Translations under genes and position numbers: made by a program
The notes under the pieces: model-generated
What the model was told of the DNA's origin: nothing
The model's input: only the letters and a program-made list of their open reading frames with translations
The model's database searches: none
NCBI GenBank assembly: GCA_041917755.1
Contig: JAYRWY010000002.1
Location: 1-61,395, forward strand
Direction of reading: 5' to 3'
Length of the DNA stretch: 61,395 nucleotides
Source: RGZA01 sp041917755
Lineage (GTDB): Bacteria > Pseudomonadota > Alphaproteobacteria > UBA9219 > RGZA01
Part shown: positions 8,900-17,381 of the stretch, in pieces
Numbering within the stretch: the stretch's first letter is position 1
How the letters are laid out: the number at the start of each line of letters is the position of its first letter

Positions 8900-10149
8900 C
8901 GGTATAGGTATTTACCAGGATCGAGTGCTTCTTTATCGCGGCGAATTTCGAAATGCAGTTGCGGGGTATCAATGCCGCCACTTGTGCCAACCGTTCCCAA
9001 TAAATCACCTTTGGCAACCACAATGTTTTCCTGAACAAACATACGGTCAAGATGCGCATAGGTAGTCATCAGACCGTTGGGATGGCGCACCAGCACCACA
9101 TTGCCATAGCCGGGAATATCACTGCCTGCATAGGCAACTGTACCGCCATCAGCCGCTAATACCGGCGTGCCGCGTGGCACTGCGATATTGATGCCATCAT
9201 TCTTTAAACCGTTCGATTTTGGACCATAGGTTGAAATAACCGTGCCCTGTACTGGCCATGACAAATTGCGTGGCTCGGCTTTATTTTCAATGCGGCTGTG
9301 CATTTCGCGTTCTGTGGATTTGGCTTCATCACCCTTTTGTGCAGGTTTTTTTGCCTCCACAGTTGGTTTGAGTTGTGGCGGAATGGGCTGTTCAGGCTTT
9401 ATCTGACGCACGTCCACATCATTGGGGTCGGGTTTATCTTTAATGAGCTTGCCAGCCTTGGTCATCTTGCTGGGTTCAATCGGTTTAGCAGCTGGCTTTT
9501 GCAATGTATTTTTCTGTGGCGCGGTTTTATCCGGCAAGGTCTTATCTGGCACGGTTACACTCACGGGGCCTGTTGGCTTTGTGTGTTCCGCAAGCTGCTT
9601 ACTATCTTCATCAAATTTCATCGGCTTGAGGTTTAATGCCGTGGTGGCAGCCTTTACATCCTGCCCTGCTGGCGGGTTGAACTGATCATCCGCCGCATTT
9701 TGCAATTCCGATTTTGGCGCAGATAAACGCGGTGCATAAGGATTGTTGTTTAAATCCTGTGCCTGTGCATCTGTAATGGGCGGCGCAGCCACTTGGGTAT
9801 AAGTGGTTACAGGTTTGCCCTTATGTTTTTGCTTATACTCAATTTCGTTTTCAGCAGCGATGGGGCCGAGTTCAACGGATGGTAAATCTGCATCGGTTGC
9901 AGGAAGTTTCAACAATTGGCCGCTACTGAGCACATAGGGTGCCTGCAACCTGTTTAAATCTATAATCTCGCGCATGGAGGCATTGTTGCGGCGTGCAAAA
10001 CTGTAAAGTGTTTCGCCTTGTTGAACCGATACGGAACGTCCGGCTTTAATGCTGACTGCTGGCGCCGGCGCAGGACGTTGCGTAGTTGCGCACGAAGTCA
10101 GCGACAACATCACAGCAGCGATGATGATAAGTATGGATGAACGAAGCAT
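8896..10149 (-). CDS. nlpD: NlpD/EnvC-like lipoprotein: LysM plus degenerate LytM (M23) domain
   Basis: Probable outer-membrane or periplasmic lipoprotein that activates N-acetylmuramoyl-L-alanine amidases in cell separation. The N-terminus has a lipobox (LTSC, residues ~17-20). A LysM domain covers ~40-85 (VQQGETLYSFARRNN). A long Pro/Lys-rich linker precedes a C-terminal LytM domain from ~300. The zinc-ligand motif of active M23 enzymes (HxGxD) reads NDGIN here and the last motif is QLHFEIR, so the domain is predicted inactive, as in NlpD. I chose the ATG at 10149, just before the signal peptide, over an upstream TTG at 10176. It follows serS on the same strand; the surE and pcm genes often found between the two are absent. 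Confidence 0.88.
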   Translation of the reverse strand: MLRSSILIIIAAVMLSLTSCATTQRPAPAPAVSIKAGRSVSVQQGETLYSFARRNNASMREIIDLNRLQAPYVLSSGQLLKLPATDADLPSVELGPIAAENEIEYKQKHKGKPVTTYTQVAAPPITDAQAQDLNNNPYAPRLSAPKSELQNAADDQFNPPAGQDVKAATTALNLKPMKFDEDSKQLAEHTKPTGPVSVTVPDKTLPDKTAPQKNTLQKPAAKPIEPSKMTKAGKLIKDKPDPNDVDVRQIKPEQPIPPQLKPTVEAKKPAQKGDEAKSTEREMHSRIENKAEPRNLSWPVQGTVISTYGPKSNGLKNDGINIAVPRGTPVLAADGGTVAYAGSDIPGYGNVVLVRHPNGLMTTYAHLDRMFVQENIVVAKGDLLGTVGTSGGIDTPQLHFEIRRDKEALDPGKYLYR

Positions 10150-10181
10150 CGAACACGCAAACGGGATTAACGACAAACCAA

Positions 10182-11480
10182 TTATGTCGCGGAAATTTTT
10201 TCCAAACCACCCATATACGGTTTCAGGGCAGATGGAATCGCAACACTGCCATCATCTTGCTGATAATTTTCAAGAACCGCAATCAGCGCGCGACCCACAG
10301 CCACACCCGACCCATTTAGTGTATGTAAAAACTGCGTATTTTTATCACCCTTGGCGCGGAATCGTGCCTTCATGCGACGCGCCTGAAAATCACCGCAATT
10401 GGAGCAGGATGAAATCTCGCGGTAGGCGTTTTGACCCGGCAACCATGCTTCAATGTCATAGGTTTTGCGTGATGAGAAGCCCATATCACCGGTGCACAAC
10501 AATACGGTGCGGAATGGAATTTCCAATTTCTTCAAAATCGTTTCGGCGGCGTCCGTCATCCGTTCGTGTTCGGCATTGGATTGGTCGGGGGTCGTAATGC
10601 TCACCAATTCTACTTTATAAAATTGATGTTGGCGGATCATACCCCGTGTATCGCGCCCTGCTGCGCCAGCTTCTGCTCTGAAGCATGGCGTACGCGCCAC
10701 AAAGCGCAACGGCAAGGTTTCTGCTTCCACAATGCTGTCATAAACAATGTTAGTCAGGGGTACTTCCGCAGTCGGGATAAGCCAATGGGATTGCTCCAAC
10801 TGCCCTGCTTCGTTTAGGCGTGCAGTAACAAACTGGTCATCCTTGAACTTTGGTAGCTGGCCCGTGCCATACATAATGTGGTCTTGCACCATTAATGGCG
10901 GGGATATTTCGGTATAGCCGTATTGGCCGGTATGCACATCGAGCATAAAATTGCCAAGGGCGCGTTCCAGTTGCGCTAATTGACCTTTCAGAATGGTAAA
11001 GCGCGCGCCAGACATTTTCGCGGCATTTTCAAAATCCATCAGACCAAGTTTTTCGCCAATGTCATAATGCTCCTTGGCGGAATTGATTTGGCGCGGTGTT
11101 CCAACCTTACGTAGCTCCAGATTATTTTTTTCATCCTTGCCATAGGGAACATCATCTGCAGGAATGTTTGGCAGTGTACTTAGCAATTCATCAATTTTTC
11201 TGGCAGCTTCCTGTTCTTTGGCTTCCAATTCTGGCGCAAGGGTTTTGAGTTTTGCGACTTCCTCGGTGATGGCGGTTGCATCACCGCCGCTGCGCTTTAA
11301 ATCGCCAATTTGTTTGGAAAGGTCGTTGCGCTTTTGCTGCAATTCCTGAAGCTGTGTTTGCAAGGCCCGGCGTTCTGCATCAAGACGGATGACCGTTTCC
11401 GATTGGTGCGCAAGGTTGCGGCGTTCCAAACCATTATCCAGCACTTTTGGATTTTCACGGATGAGCTTAATGTCGTGCAT
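10182..11480 (-). CDS. serS: Seryl-tRNA synthetase
   Basis: Cytoplasmic class II synthetase charging tRNA-Ser and tRNA-Sec. The 432-residue product has the standard architecture: an N-terminal coiled-coil arm (about residues 27-105, rich in Glu/Lys/Gln heptads) that grips the tRNA long arm, then the catalytic core. Motif 2 is seen as ARTPCFRAEAGAAGRDTRGM and motif 3 as GSGVAVGRALIAVLEN. The final residues (PYMGGLEKI) match family ends. The ATG is at 11480. It follows tatC by 6 bp and precedes nlpD, an order common in alphaproteobacteria. Confidence 0.97.
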   Translation of the reverse strand: MHDIKLIRENPKVLDNGLERRNLAHQSETVIRLDAERRALQTQLQELQQKRNDLSKQIGDLKRSGGDATAITEEVAKLKTLAPELEAKEQEAARKIDELLSTLPNIPADDVPYGKDEKNNLELRKVGTPRQINSAKEHYDIGEKLGLMDFENAAKMSGARFTILKGQLAQLERALGNFMLDVHTGQYGYTEISPPLMVQDHIMYGTGQLPKFKDDQFVTARLNEAGQLEQSHWLIPTAEVPLTNIVYDSIVEAETLPLRFVARTPCFRAEAGAAGRDTRGMIRQHQFYKVELVSITTPDQSNAEHERMTDAAETILKKLEIPFRTVLLCTGDMGFSSRKTYDIEAWLPGQNAYREISSCSNCGDFQARRMKARFRAKGDKNTQFLHTLNGSGVAVGRALIAVLENYQQDDGSVAIPSALKPYMGGLEKISAT

Positions 11481-11486
11481 TGTCGT

Positions 11487-12299
11487 TTAGGCCTTTACTA
11501 TATCTCGTGCAGCAGCACTTTTCTTTTTATCAATCATGCCTGCTATTACTATCGCAACCTCGTAAAGAAGGCAAAGCGGAATGGCCAGGCTTAGCTGGCT
11601 AATCACATCGGGCGGGGTAATAATGGCAGCAATAATGAAGTTAATCACAATGGCATAGCGACGAAATGCCTTAAGCTGCGCGGTGCCCAACACGCCCAAA
11701 TGCACCAGCAGAATGAGAATGAGTGGCAGTTCAAAGGCAAAGCCGAATGCCAATATCATCGACATGGCCAGGCTGAGGTAATCCCCCACCCGCGCTTCTA
11801 ACTGAATGGGAAGGCTGCCGGCTGCGCTTGCATTTTCAAAACTAAGGAAGAAATGCCACGCCGCAGGGAACACCAGATAATAGGCAGCAGCCGCACCCGC
11901 ATAAAACAAAAACGGCGTCAGAAATAAATATGGCCCGATGATTTTCTTCTCATTGGCATAAAGCCCCGGCGCCATAAACCGCCAGATTTGAATAAGGATG
12001 AATGGCGCGGTAATAAAAAATCCGGTCCATACCGCAACGCCCATATAGGTAAAGAAAGCCTCAGTCAGATTGGTGTAAATCAGACGGCGGGGAACTTCGG
12101 CATCTTGAACCTTCATGGCAACAGCCAAGGGTTCAACCAGAAAACTGTAGATATCCTTGGCAAAGAAGTAGCTGGCTACAATTGTTATAAACAAAACACC
12201 CGTGCACCAAACCAGACGGTTACGCAACTCCACGAGATGCTCAAGAAGCGGCATGTCGTCTTTAGGCTTATCAGATGGTGGGGGTGGCAATTCGGTCAT
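11487..12299 (-). CDS. tatC: Sec-independent translocase subunit TatC
   Basis: Core receptor of the twin-arginine pathway, which exports folded proteins across the inner membrane. The 270-residue product has six predicted membrane helices. It starts with the conserved cytoplasmic MPLLEHLVELRNRL (conserved glutamate and LR) and contains the periplasmic FFTYMGVAVWTGFF segment and the FAFGFAFELPL loop with its glutamate. Its ATG overlaps the tatB stop (ATGA), so the two are translationally coupled. The tail from ~255 is Lys-rich and not conserved. Confidence 0.96.
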   Translation of the reverse strand: MTELPPPPSDKPKDDMPLLEHLVELRNRLVWCTGVLFITIVASYFFAKDIYSFLVEPLAVAMKVQDAEVPRRLIYTNLTEAFFTYMGVAVWTGFFITAPFILIQIWRFMAPGLYANEKKIIGPYLFLTPFLFYAGAAAAYYLVFPAAWHFFLSFENASAAGSLPIQLEARVGDYLSLAMSMILAFGFAFELPLILILLVHLGVLGTAQLKAFRRYAIVINFIIAAIITPPDVISQLSLAIPLCLLYEVAIVIAGMIDKKKSAAARDIVKA

Positions 12300-12670
12300 G
12301 TCGGCGGCACAACCTTAGTATCGCTGGTATGAGCGCCTGTGCGATCGATAATTTTTTCTTCTGGTTTTTTAGTAGTGGCAATATGCGCTTCGTCTTCTGC
12401 ATGGTCGGCAGTTGGTGATACCTTGGTGATATCAACGCCAAATTTTTCATAGGTTTTTCGTTGCAATTCATCGGCTTCACGTTGCATGGATGCCATATCC
12501 ACCTGATTGGGCAAATCATCCCAATGCTTTTGGAAATCCTGCATCATCAGGCGCGCCTTGCGTGACCACGACCCAACCTGCCGCATCAGTGGCGGAATAT
12601 CTTTTGGCCCAATGGCAATCACCGCCACGGCGCCAATTAAGAGTAATTCTGGCCAAGCTAACCCAAGCAT
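12296..12670 (-). CDS. tatB: Sec-independent translocase subunit TatB
   Basis: 124 residues. One N-terminal membrane helix begins with the LGLAWPELLLIGAVAVIAIGP pattern (glutamate in the helix and a GP hinge), followed by an amphipathic helix (PPLMRQVGSWSRKARLMMQD) and a charged, poorly conserved tail. It works with TatC to recognise twin-arginine signal peptides. It sits between tatA and tatC on the same strand and overlaps tatC by 4 bp. Confidence 0.95.
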   Translation of the reverse strand: MLGLAWPELLLIGAVAVIAIGPKDIPPLMRQVGSWSRKARLMMQDFQKHWDDLPNQVDMASMQREADELQRKTYEKFGVDITKVSPTADHAEDEAHIATTKKPEEKIIDRTGAHTSDTKVVPPT

Positions 12671-12700
12671 GATGCATTCCGGAAATGTGTAATGTCGTGA

Positions 12701-12874
12701 TTACTTCTTATCATCAGGAAGTTTTTTGGTGTCTTCCTCTTTGCCTTCAAGGCCTTCTTTGAAACTGCGGATACCGCGCCCCAAATCGCCCATAACATTC
12801 GGCAATTTACCCGCACCAAATACAATGAGGATAACCGCAAGAACAATAAGCAAATGCCAGAAGCTGAGACCCAT
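12701..12874 (-). CDS. tatA: Sec-independent translocase subunit TatA (57 aa)
   Basis: A short gene read directly from the minus strand: ATG at 12874, TAA at 12701-12703. The product begins MGLSFWHLLIVLAVILIVF, followed by GAGKLPNVMGDLGRGIRSFK, the classic TatA membrane helix, FG(A/P) hinge and amphipathic helix. It ends in a charged tail with DDKK at the C-terminus. TatA oligomers form the protein-conducting element. It lies 30 bp upstream of tatB on the same strand, giving a complete tatABC operon. At 57 residues it falls under common length cut-offs and is easily missed. Confidence 0.96.
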   Translation of the reverse strand: MGLSFWHLLIVLAVILIVFGAGKLPNVMGDLGRGIRSFKEGLEGKEEDTKKLPDDKK

Positions 12875-12907
12875 AATGATATCGCCTATCTTTATTAAAT
12901 ACGTCTA

Positions 12908-13996
12908 CTAGTCAAAAATGCGGGATGAGGAACCATTATCTTCCGGGCCATATTTTCTTACATAGCCCTGATAGGTATCGGCAATCATATCTGCGGCATT
13001 ACGCACAGCCTGCATCGTCAGGTCATTCAGGTTATTGGCATTGCCCTCAAAGCGTGCAAGACCGGAGAATGTGCGTGGACGTCCACCTGAACCTTCTGCA
13101 CCGCTTACGTGGTCATCTGATGCGGCATGGAAGCTTTCAACCGAAAGGATGGAACCATCATTGCGCACCAACATCGCGGTGCCTTCGCAAATAACGGAAC
13201 GTGTACCACCACCCAATGCACCCGCAAGGATGGAACCTTCTTCACGTGGCGATAAACGCAAATGCGCGTCCACGATCAAATAAGCATCTGCGCCCATACG
13301 GTGGGTAATTTCGCCAATCGCGCGGCGCATGGGTTGGTTGGCCCAACGGTTATCATCCGCACCGCCCAACACCGTCATAGATGGCGTTGAAAGATTGGTT
13401 CCAAACTCCAATTGCGGGAACACACGGGTGTTTGCACTGCTGATAATATCAGGTTGGTTTTGATTGGCATTTGGCGTGCGGTTGATGCTTGGCATCAGAT
13501 TATGCTGCGATGGCTGGCGGCTTTCGGATGTGAAGGTGCCCGCTGGCTTTTGCGTATGCTGCATCGACAGTTTTTTCATGTTATTAGCAAGGAATTTAAA
13601 TTCCGCGCCACTTTGTACATTGGTCAGAATGCTTGGGTCATTCGCGATGTACAAATCTTCGTAATCGGTTTCGCGGGTATAGGCCACACGGCTAACCGCC
13701 GGGTTCACGACATTAAAGCCGCGCAGCAAAAGATATTCAAAAATCTCGTTTTCAAATTTGGTAAGTGCACGAACCAGATGGCCCTGTTGTAATGGCAGCA
13801 CTTCATGTGTCTCGCTTGGGCGCGCCGTAACGCTTGCAATCGCGATGCTACGGATTTGTGCAACTTCAGTAGGAGATGCATCAAGCGTTATGTTACGCTG
13901 ACCTGTGCCACATCCCGTTAGCCCCGCCAATACAAGCACAGTGAACACTGCGCTGAAACCTTGTGTTAACTGGCGGAAATTCAAACGAATGGACAT
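12908..13996 (-). CDS. Hypothetical lipoprotein
   Basis: 362 residues of unknown function. A lipoprotein signal peptide ends in the lipobox LTGC (about residues 27-30), so the mature protein is probably anchored to a membrane facing the periplasm. Two conserved-looking halves flank a low-complexity, Asn/Gln/Ser-rich linker at ~145-200. The second half (MGADAYLIVDAHLRL, then SVICEGTAMLVRNDGSIL, then a final helix) has the alternating strand-helix pattern of CsgG/LpoB-type periplasmic domains; this is inference only. It starts at the ATG at 13996 with AGAGGAACC-like Shine-Dalgarno spacing. It is followed 33 bp later by tatA, so it may lead the tat operon. Confidence 0.75.
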   Translation of the reverse strand: MSIRLNFRQLTQGFSAVFTVLVLAGLTGCGTGQRNITLDASPTEVAQIRSIAIASVTARPSETHEVLPLQQGHLVRALTKFENEIFEYLLLRGFNVVNPAVSRVAYTRETDYEDLYIANDPSILTNVQSGAEFKFLANNMKKLSMQHTQKPAGTFTSESRQPSQHNLMPSINRTPNANQNQPDIISSANTRVFPQLEFGTNLSTPSMTVLGGADDNRWANQPMRRAIGEITHRMGADAYLIVDAHLRLSPREEGSILAGALGGGTRSVICEGTAMLVRNDGSILSVESFHAASDDHVSGAEGSGGRPRTFSGLARFEGNANNLNDLTMQAVRNAADMIADTYQGYVRKYGPEDNGSSSRIFD

Positions 13997-14286
13997 GAGG
14001 TTCCTCTTGAATAATGGGAAGCAAATCGTGGTCAGGCTTTAGGCAGGGCAAAAAACACAAAGGAATCAGTGGTATTAATAGGTAGCCATTTAGCTATGGC
14101 ATCGGACCCATGCACAGGCAAGAAAATTTTATCTTTTTAGCCTACTGATTTGTCAGGAAACCCTTGATTCACGGATGTATTTATAACTTGTTAATATTTC
14201 CAAGTCATAGTTTTAGTGGTATAGTCCAATTGTTGGGCTGTATTTACTCGTTTGGACGAATTTTAGGACACAGAAAAGAGCTAGCC
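13997..14286. other. Divergent intergenic region between lipoprotein and small unknown gene
   Basis: About 290 bp without a gene, separating two divergently transcribed genes. It is AT-rich. A TATAGT hexamer at 14220-14225 could be a -10 element for the plus-strand gene, but no good -35 lies 16-18 bp upstream. A GCCAT-N6-ATGGC inverted repeat is at 14085-14100. I see no RNA gene and no terminator. Confidence 0.4.
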
Positions 14287-14622
14287 ATGCCATATGTTGT
14301 GCGGGATCCAGATGGAAAAGTTTCAAAAGTAAGCGTGCGCCCTATTCCTGGTGCTGACATGCTTCCTCATGACCATGCCGATGTGTTGTCTTTCATGCAA
14401 CAAAAGGGCGTGGAAACCAAATTAATCGCCGAAGCCATCAGCGAACTACGCCGAACCGACAATGAAATGTCGCGTGCGGTTGAAGACGTGATTACGGCTT
14501 TGTTGAAGAAAAACCTTCTCAAGCTCACTGATTTGCCAAAAGCGGTTCAAGACCGTATCGCCTTCCGCGTAAGAATGCGTATGCAAATTCAGGAAACCTA
14601 CGACCGCGCTTCGCAGCGGTAA
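14287..14622 (+). CDS. Small conserved alphaproteobacterial protein, unknown function
   Basis: 111 residues. The ATG at 14287, behind AAAAGAG, is preferred to a start at 14164, because only the part from MPYVVRDPDGKV onward looks like a soluble conserved protein. The N-terminal pattern (YVVRDPDGKV, then a PHDHADV segment) resembles small proteins often misnamed tryptophan synthase beta-like; there is no PLP-binding motif, so that name should not be used. The middle (VEDVITALLKKNLLKLTDLP) suggests a helical domain. It is convergent with the GNAT gene, with 9 bp between them. Confidence 0.75.
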   Translation: MPYVVRDPDGKVSKVSVRPIPGADMLPHDHADVLSFMQQKGVETKLIAEAISELRRTDNEMSRAVEDVITALLKKNLLKLTDLPKAVQDRIAFRVRMRMQIQETYDRASQR

Positions 14623-14631
14623 GGCATCTCT

Positions 14632-15216
14632 CTAAATCGTTAGTTCATCTCTTGATGGCTGAGACTTTGTCTCCGCACGCACAGGGGCTATTTTTGGCTT
14701 CAGATTTGGGTGCGGTAACAACAAACTGCTTTCAAATGTATGAGGAGGTGCTGGCGGCTTACCCACAAATCCAAATTTTTTGAATAATGGATAAGATGTC
14801 CACAATGCATCTGCGGCAACATTCATACGCGAACGCGGGTAACGCATTCCTATTTCTTTTAGCGCCGCATCCAGAAGCAATGTGCCGGCTCCACACTTCC
14901 GGTGTGCGGGCAATACATACAGATTGCTGATTAGAAAATTCGCTCCAGCGTTTTGCCAAAAAACAATTCCGCATGGTTTGTTCTCTGGTGAATAAGCCAA
15001 GAAAATTGTCCGGCTATTTCTGGTACGATCTAAATATGCGCTAATAAATTCTGTTGCGCCTTGAAGGGTCGTTATAGCCGCTTTGTCGGCTAGTGGATTT
15101 ATCTGTGGCAATTCATTGATAAAATTAAGTAGCAACTCGGCAGCAACGCCCCTCTCCTCTGATGCTGGAGGATGGACAAATAAACACGGGCGAACTGAGT
15201 AAGATGGCTTTGACAT
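14632..15216 (-). CDS. GNAT-family N-acetyltransferase
   Basis: 194 residues. The acetyl-CoA-binding motif A is visible as ISNLYVLPAHRKCGAGTLLL (about residues 105-125), followed by ALKEIG and a C-terminal YPLFKKFGFVG block typical of the GNAT fold. The substrate is unknown. The last ~25 residues (KPKIAPVRAETKSQP) look disordered. The ATG is at 15216. It is a single gene between the small unknown gene and nadE. Confidence 0.8.
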   Translation of the reverse strand: MSKPSYSVRPCLFVHPPASEERGVAAELLLNFINELPQINPLADKAAITTLQGATEFISAYLDRTRNSRTIFLAYSPENKPCGIVFWQNAGANFLISNLYVLPAHRKCGAGTLLLDAALKEIGMRYPRSRMNVAADALWTSYPLFKKFGFVGKPPAPPHTFESSLLLPHPNLKPKIAPVRAETKSQPSRDELTI

Positions 15217-15278
15217 GGTGGGAGTAGTTTACCAAGCCATTACAAGGCATGCTGACAAGAAATACTTGCAGCAGTTAA

Positions 15279-16943
15279 TTAACCCATGAATTTATTAGTT
15301 AACGGGTATCTGCGCTCGCGGCCAAAGCTATGCGCGGTGATTTTGACGCCTGGCGGTGCTTGGCGGCGTTTGTATTCCGAGAATTTAAGCATCTTGAGCA
15401 CCTTAGTCACCGTCGCCTCATCATGGCCGCGCCCCACAATATCCGGCACGCTCATTTCACGTTCAATCAGGCATTGCAAAATATCATCCAGCTGCGCGTA
15501 TGGCGGCAAGGTGTCTTGGTCAACTTGATTGGGTTTAAGCTCCGCACTTGGCGGACGGGTAATAATACGATCTGGCATGACAAAGCCCTGCGGGCCAAGA
15601 CCAATTGAGGGCTTATGTACGTTACGCCATTTGCACAAACGGAACACCAGAGTTTTATAAACATCTTTAATTAACGCAAAGCCGCCACACATATCACCGT
15701 AAAGTGTGGCATAGCCGGTTGCCATTTCCGATTTATTTCCGGTTGCCACCACCATGTGACCATAAGTGTTGGACAGCGTCATCAATATCAAACCACGTAA
15801 ACGTGATTGAACATTTTGATCGGCAATATCGGTATTAAACCCTTTGCTGTGGGGCTTTACAGCTGCACCCAATGCCTTCATACCATCTTCAATAGAAATG
15901 ATTTTGTATTCACAGCCAAGCATCGTGCTGGCCTTAGCCGCGTCATCCAGACTTTCTTTTGATGTATAGGGCGAAGGCATCATGACGTTGATGACTTTGT
16001 CTTTGCCAAGCGCATCAACCGCAAGTGCAGACACGAACGCACTATCGATACCGCCAGACATACCAATCAACACGCCCGGAAAATTATTTTTGGTCACGTA
16101 ATCCCGTAGCGCGAGGGTAAGTGCAGAATAAATGCTTTCTTCTTCGCTCAAGGGTTTTGGGATTTCCTGTTGAGCGGGAACCCAATGCTCGCCTTGTTTA
16201 TTCCAATGAGTGAGCTGAACTTTTTCCTGATACTGGCCAAGGTTGGCACATTCATTACCCTTGGTATCCATTACAAATGAACCGCCATCAAATAGCATTT
16301 CATCCTGCCCGCCTAATTGATTGAGATAGACAATCGGCAGGCCGGTTTCTTTTATACGCGACATCATAATGGCGCGGCGAATGCTGGTTTTATCGGTTTC
16401 AAACGGGCTGGCGTTGATGGATACCAAAATTTGCGCACCGCGACGTTTTAATGAGGTGGCTTTATCCTTACTCCACATATCTTCGCATATTGCAACGCCA
16501 ATGCGTGCCCCTTTGAGCAAGAATGGCTCGCCGTCATCTTTGCCGCCGGCACTGAAAACCCGTTTATCGTCAAACACACCGTAATTCGGCAAGTCGTGTT
16601 TGTACCACACCTGTTCAATCTTACCGTTCATCAACAGCGCGGCCGCGTTATACGGTTTATCCCCTGCTTCATTTTGCCACGGCGAGCCGATAATCAGTGC
16701 CGCAGAATTTTTGGTAATTAAGGCAAGTTGTTCGGCGGCCTTCATACAGCTTTGCACATAGAACGGGCGCAATACTAAATCCTCAGGCGGATATGCGCTT
16801 AAGGATAGTTCAGATGTAACAACCAAGTCTGCGCCTTGCTTAGCAGCGGTTTGGTATGCGTTTTTGATTTTCTCGGCATTGCCGTCTATCCCCCCAATGG
16901 TGAGGTTTAATTGGGCTAGCGCAATAATAAGACTATCGGACAT
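15279..16943 (-). CDS. nadE: Glutamine-dependent NAD+ synthetase
   Basis: Last step of NAD synthesis: amidates deamido-NAD using ammonia from glutamine. Two fused domains are visible. The first is a nitrilase-type glutaminase, with the catalytic Glu in TSELSLSAYPPEDL (about residue 43), a Lys in YKHDLPNYGVFDD, and the nucleophile Cys in GVAICEDMW (about 160). The second is a NAD synthase PP-loop domain, with GMSGGIDSAFVSALAVDALG near 295. I chose the ATG at 16943 (554 residues), because the upstream extension to 16988 is not conserved and lacks a ribosome site. It is divergent from the DUF4389 gene. Confidence 0.96.
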   Translation of the reverse strand: MSDSLIIALAQLNLTIGGIDGNAEKIKNAYQTAAKQGADLVVTSELSLSAYPPEDLVLRPFYVQSCMKAAEQLALITKNSAALIIGSPWQNEAGDKPYNAAALLMNGKIEQVWYKHDLPNYGVFDDKRVFSAGGKDDGEPFLLKGARIGVAICEDMWSKDKATSLKRRGAQILVSINASPFETDKTSIRRAIMMSRIKETGLPIVYLNQLGGQDEMLFDGGSFVMDTKGNECANLGQYQEKVQLTHWNKQGEHWVPAQQEIPKPLSEEESIYSALTLALRDYVTKNNFPGVLIGMSGGIDSAFVSALAVDALGKDKVINVMMPSPYTSKESLDDAAKASTMLGCEYKIISIEDGMKALGAAVKPHSKGFNTDIADQNVQSRLRGLILMTLSNTYGHMVVATGNKSEMATGYATLYGDMCGGFALIKDVYKTLVFRLCKWRNVHKPSIGLGPQGFVMPDRIITRPPSAELKPNQVDQDTLPPYAQLDDILQCLIEREMSVPDIVGRGHDEATVTKVLKMLKFSEYKRRQAPPGVKITAHSFGRERRYPLTNKFMG

Positions 16944-17090
16944 TATGGATTTGAAATGGTTTACTAAGGTGGCGTTACTTAATATCATATTTTAAAACTA
17001 TTTTCGCTGGTTTATCAAAATGATGTTTCGGTTTTGGCAATTTTTTGCTAGAAATCGCTCATAAAGTCACACATTGCATAGGTCTTTTCC

Positions 17091-17381
17091 ATGTCAGAAC
17101 ATCAAAACAACAACCCGCTTGAAGATCAAATCAAAAGCCAAGTGCAGGATACAGGCACATGGGTGCGTCTGTTTTTTACCCTTTTGTTCATCGTGATTTT
17201 CTACGTCGTGTTCTTCATCACGTCGGCAGTGGCACTCATCCAGTTTGTGACCCGCATTCTTACCGGTAAACCACTTGGCAGTTTGATGGACTTCAACAGC
17301 AAGCTTGCGGAATATGCACGTGACTTGGTGGCTTACATCACCTACGCATCTGATGAAAAGCCTTTCCCGTTCAAGGAATAA
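17091..17381 (+). CDS. DUF4389 membrane protein
   Basis: 96 residues with one strong hydrophobic segment at ~26-50 (LFFTLLFIVIFYVVFFIT) and a following semi-amphipathic stretch, ending in the conserved YITYASDEKPFPF. This matches DUF4389, a family of small membrane proteins of unknown function. It ends directly against the stop codon of the convergent hydrolase gene. Confidence 0.85.
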   Translation: MSEHQNNNPLEDQIKSQVQDTGTWVRLFFTLLFIVIFYVVFFITSAVALIQFVTRILTGKPLGSLMDFNSKLAEYARDLVAYITYASDEKPFPFKE

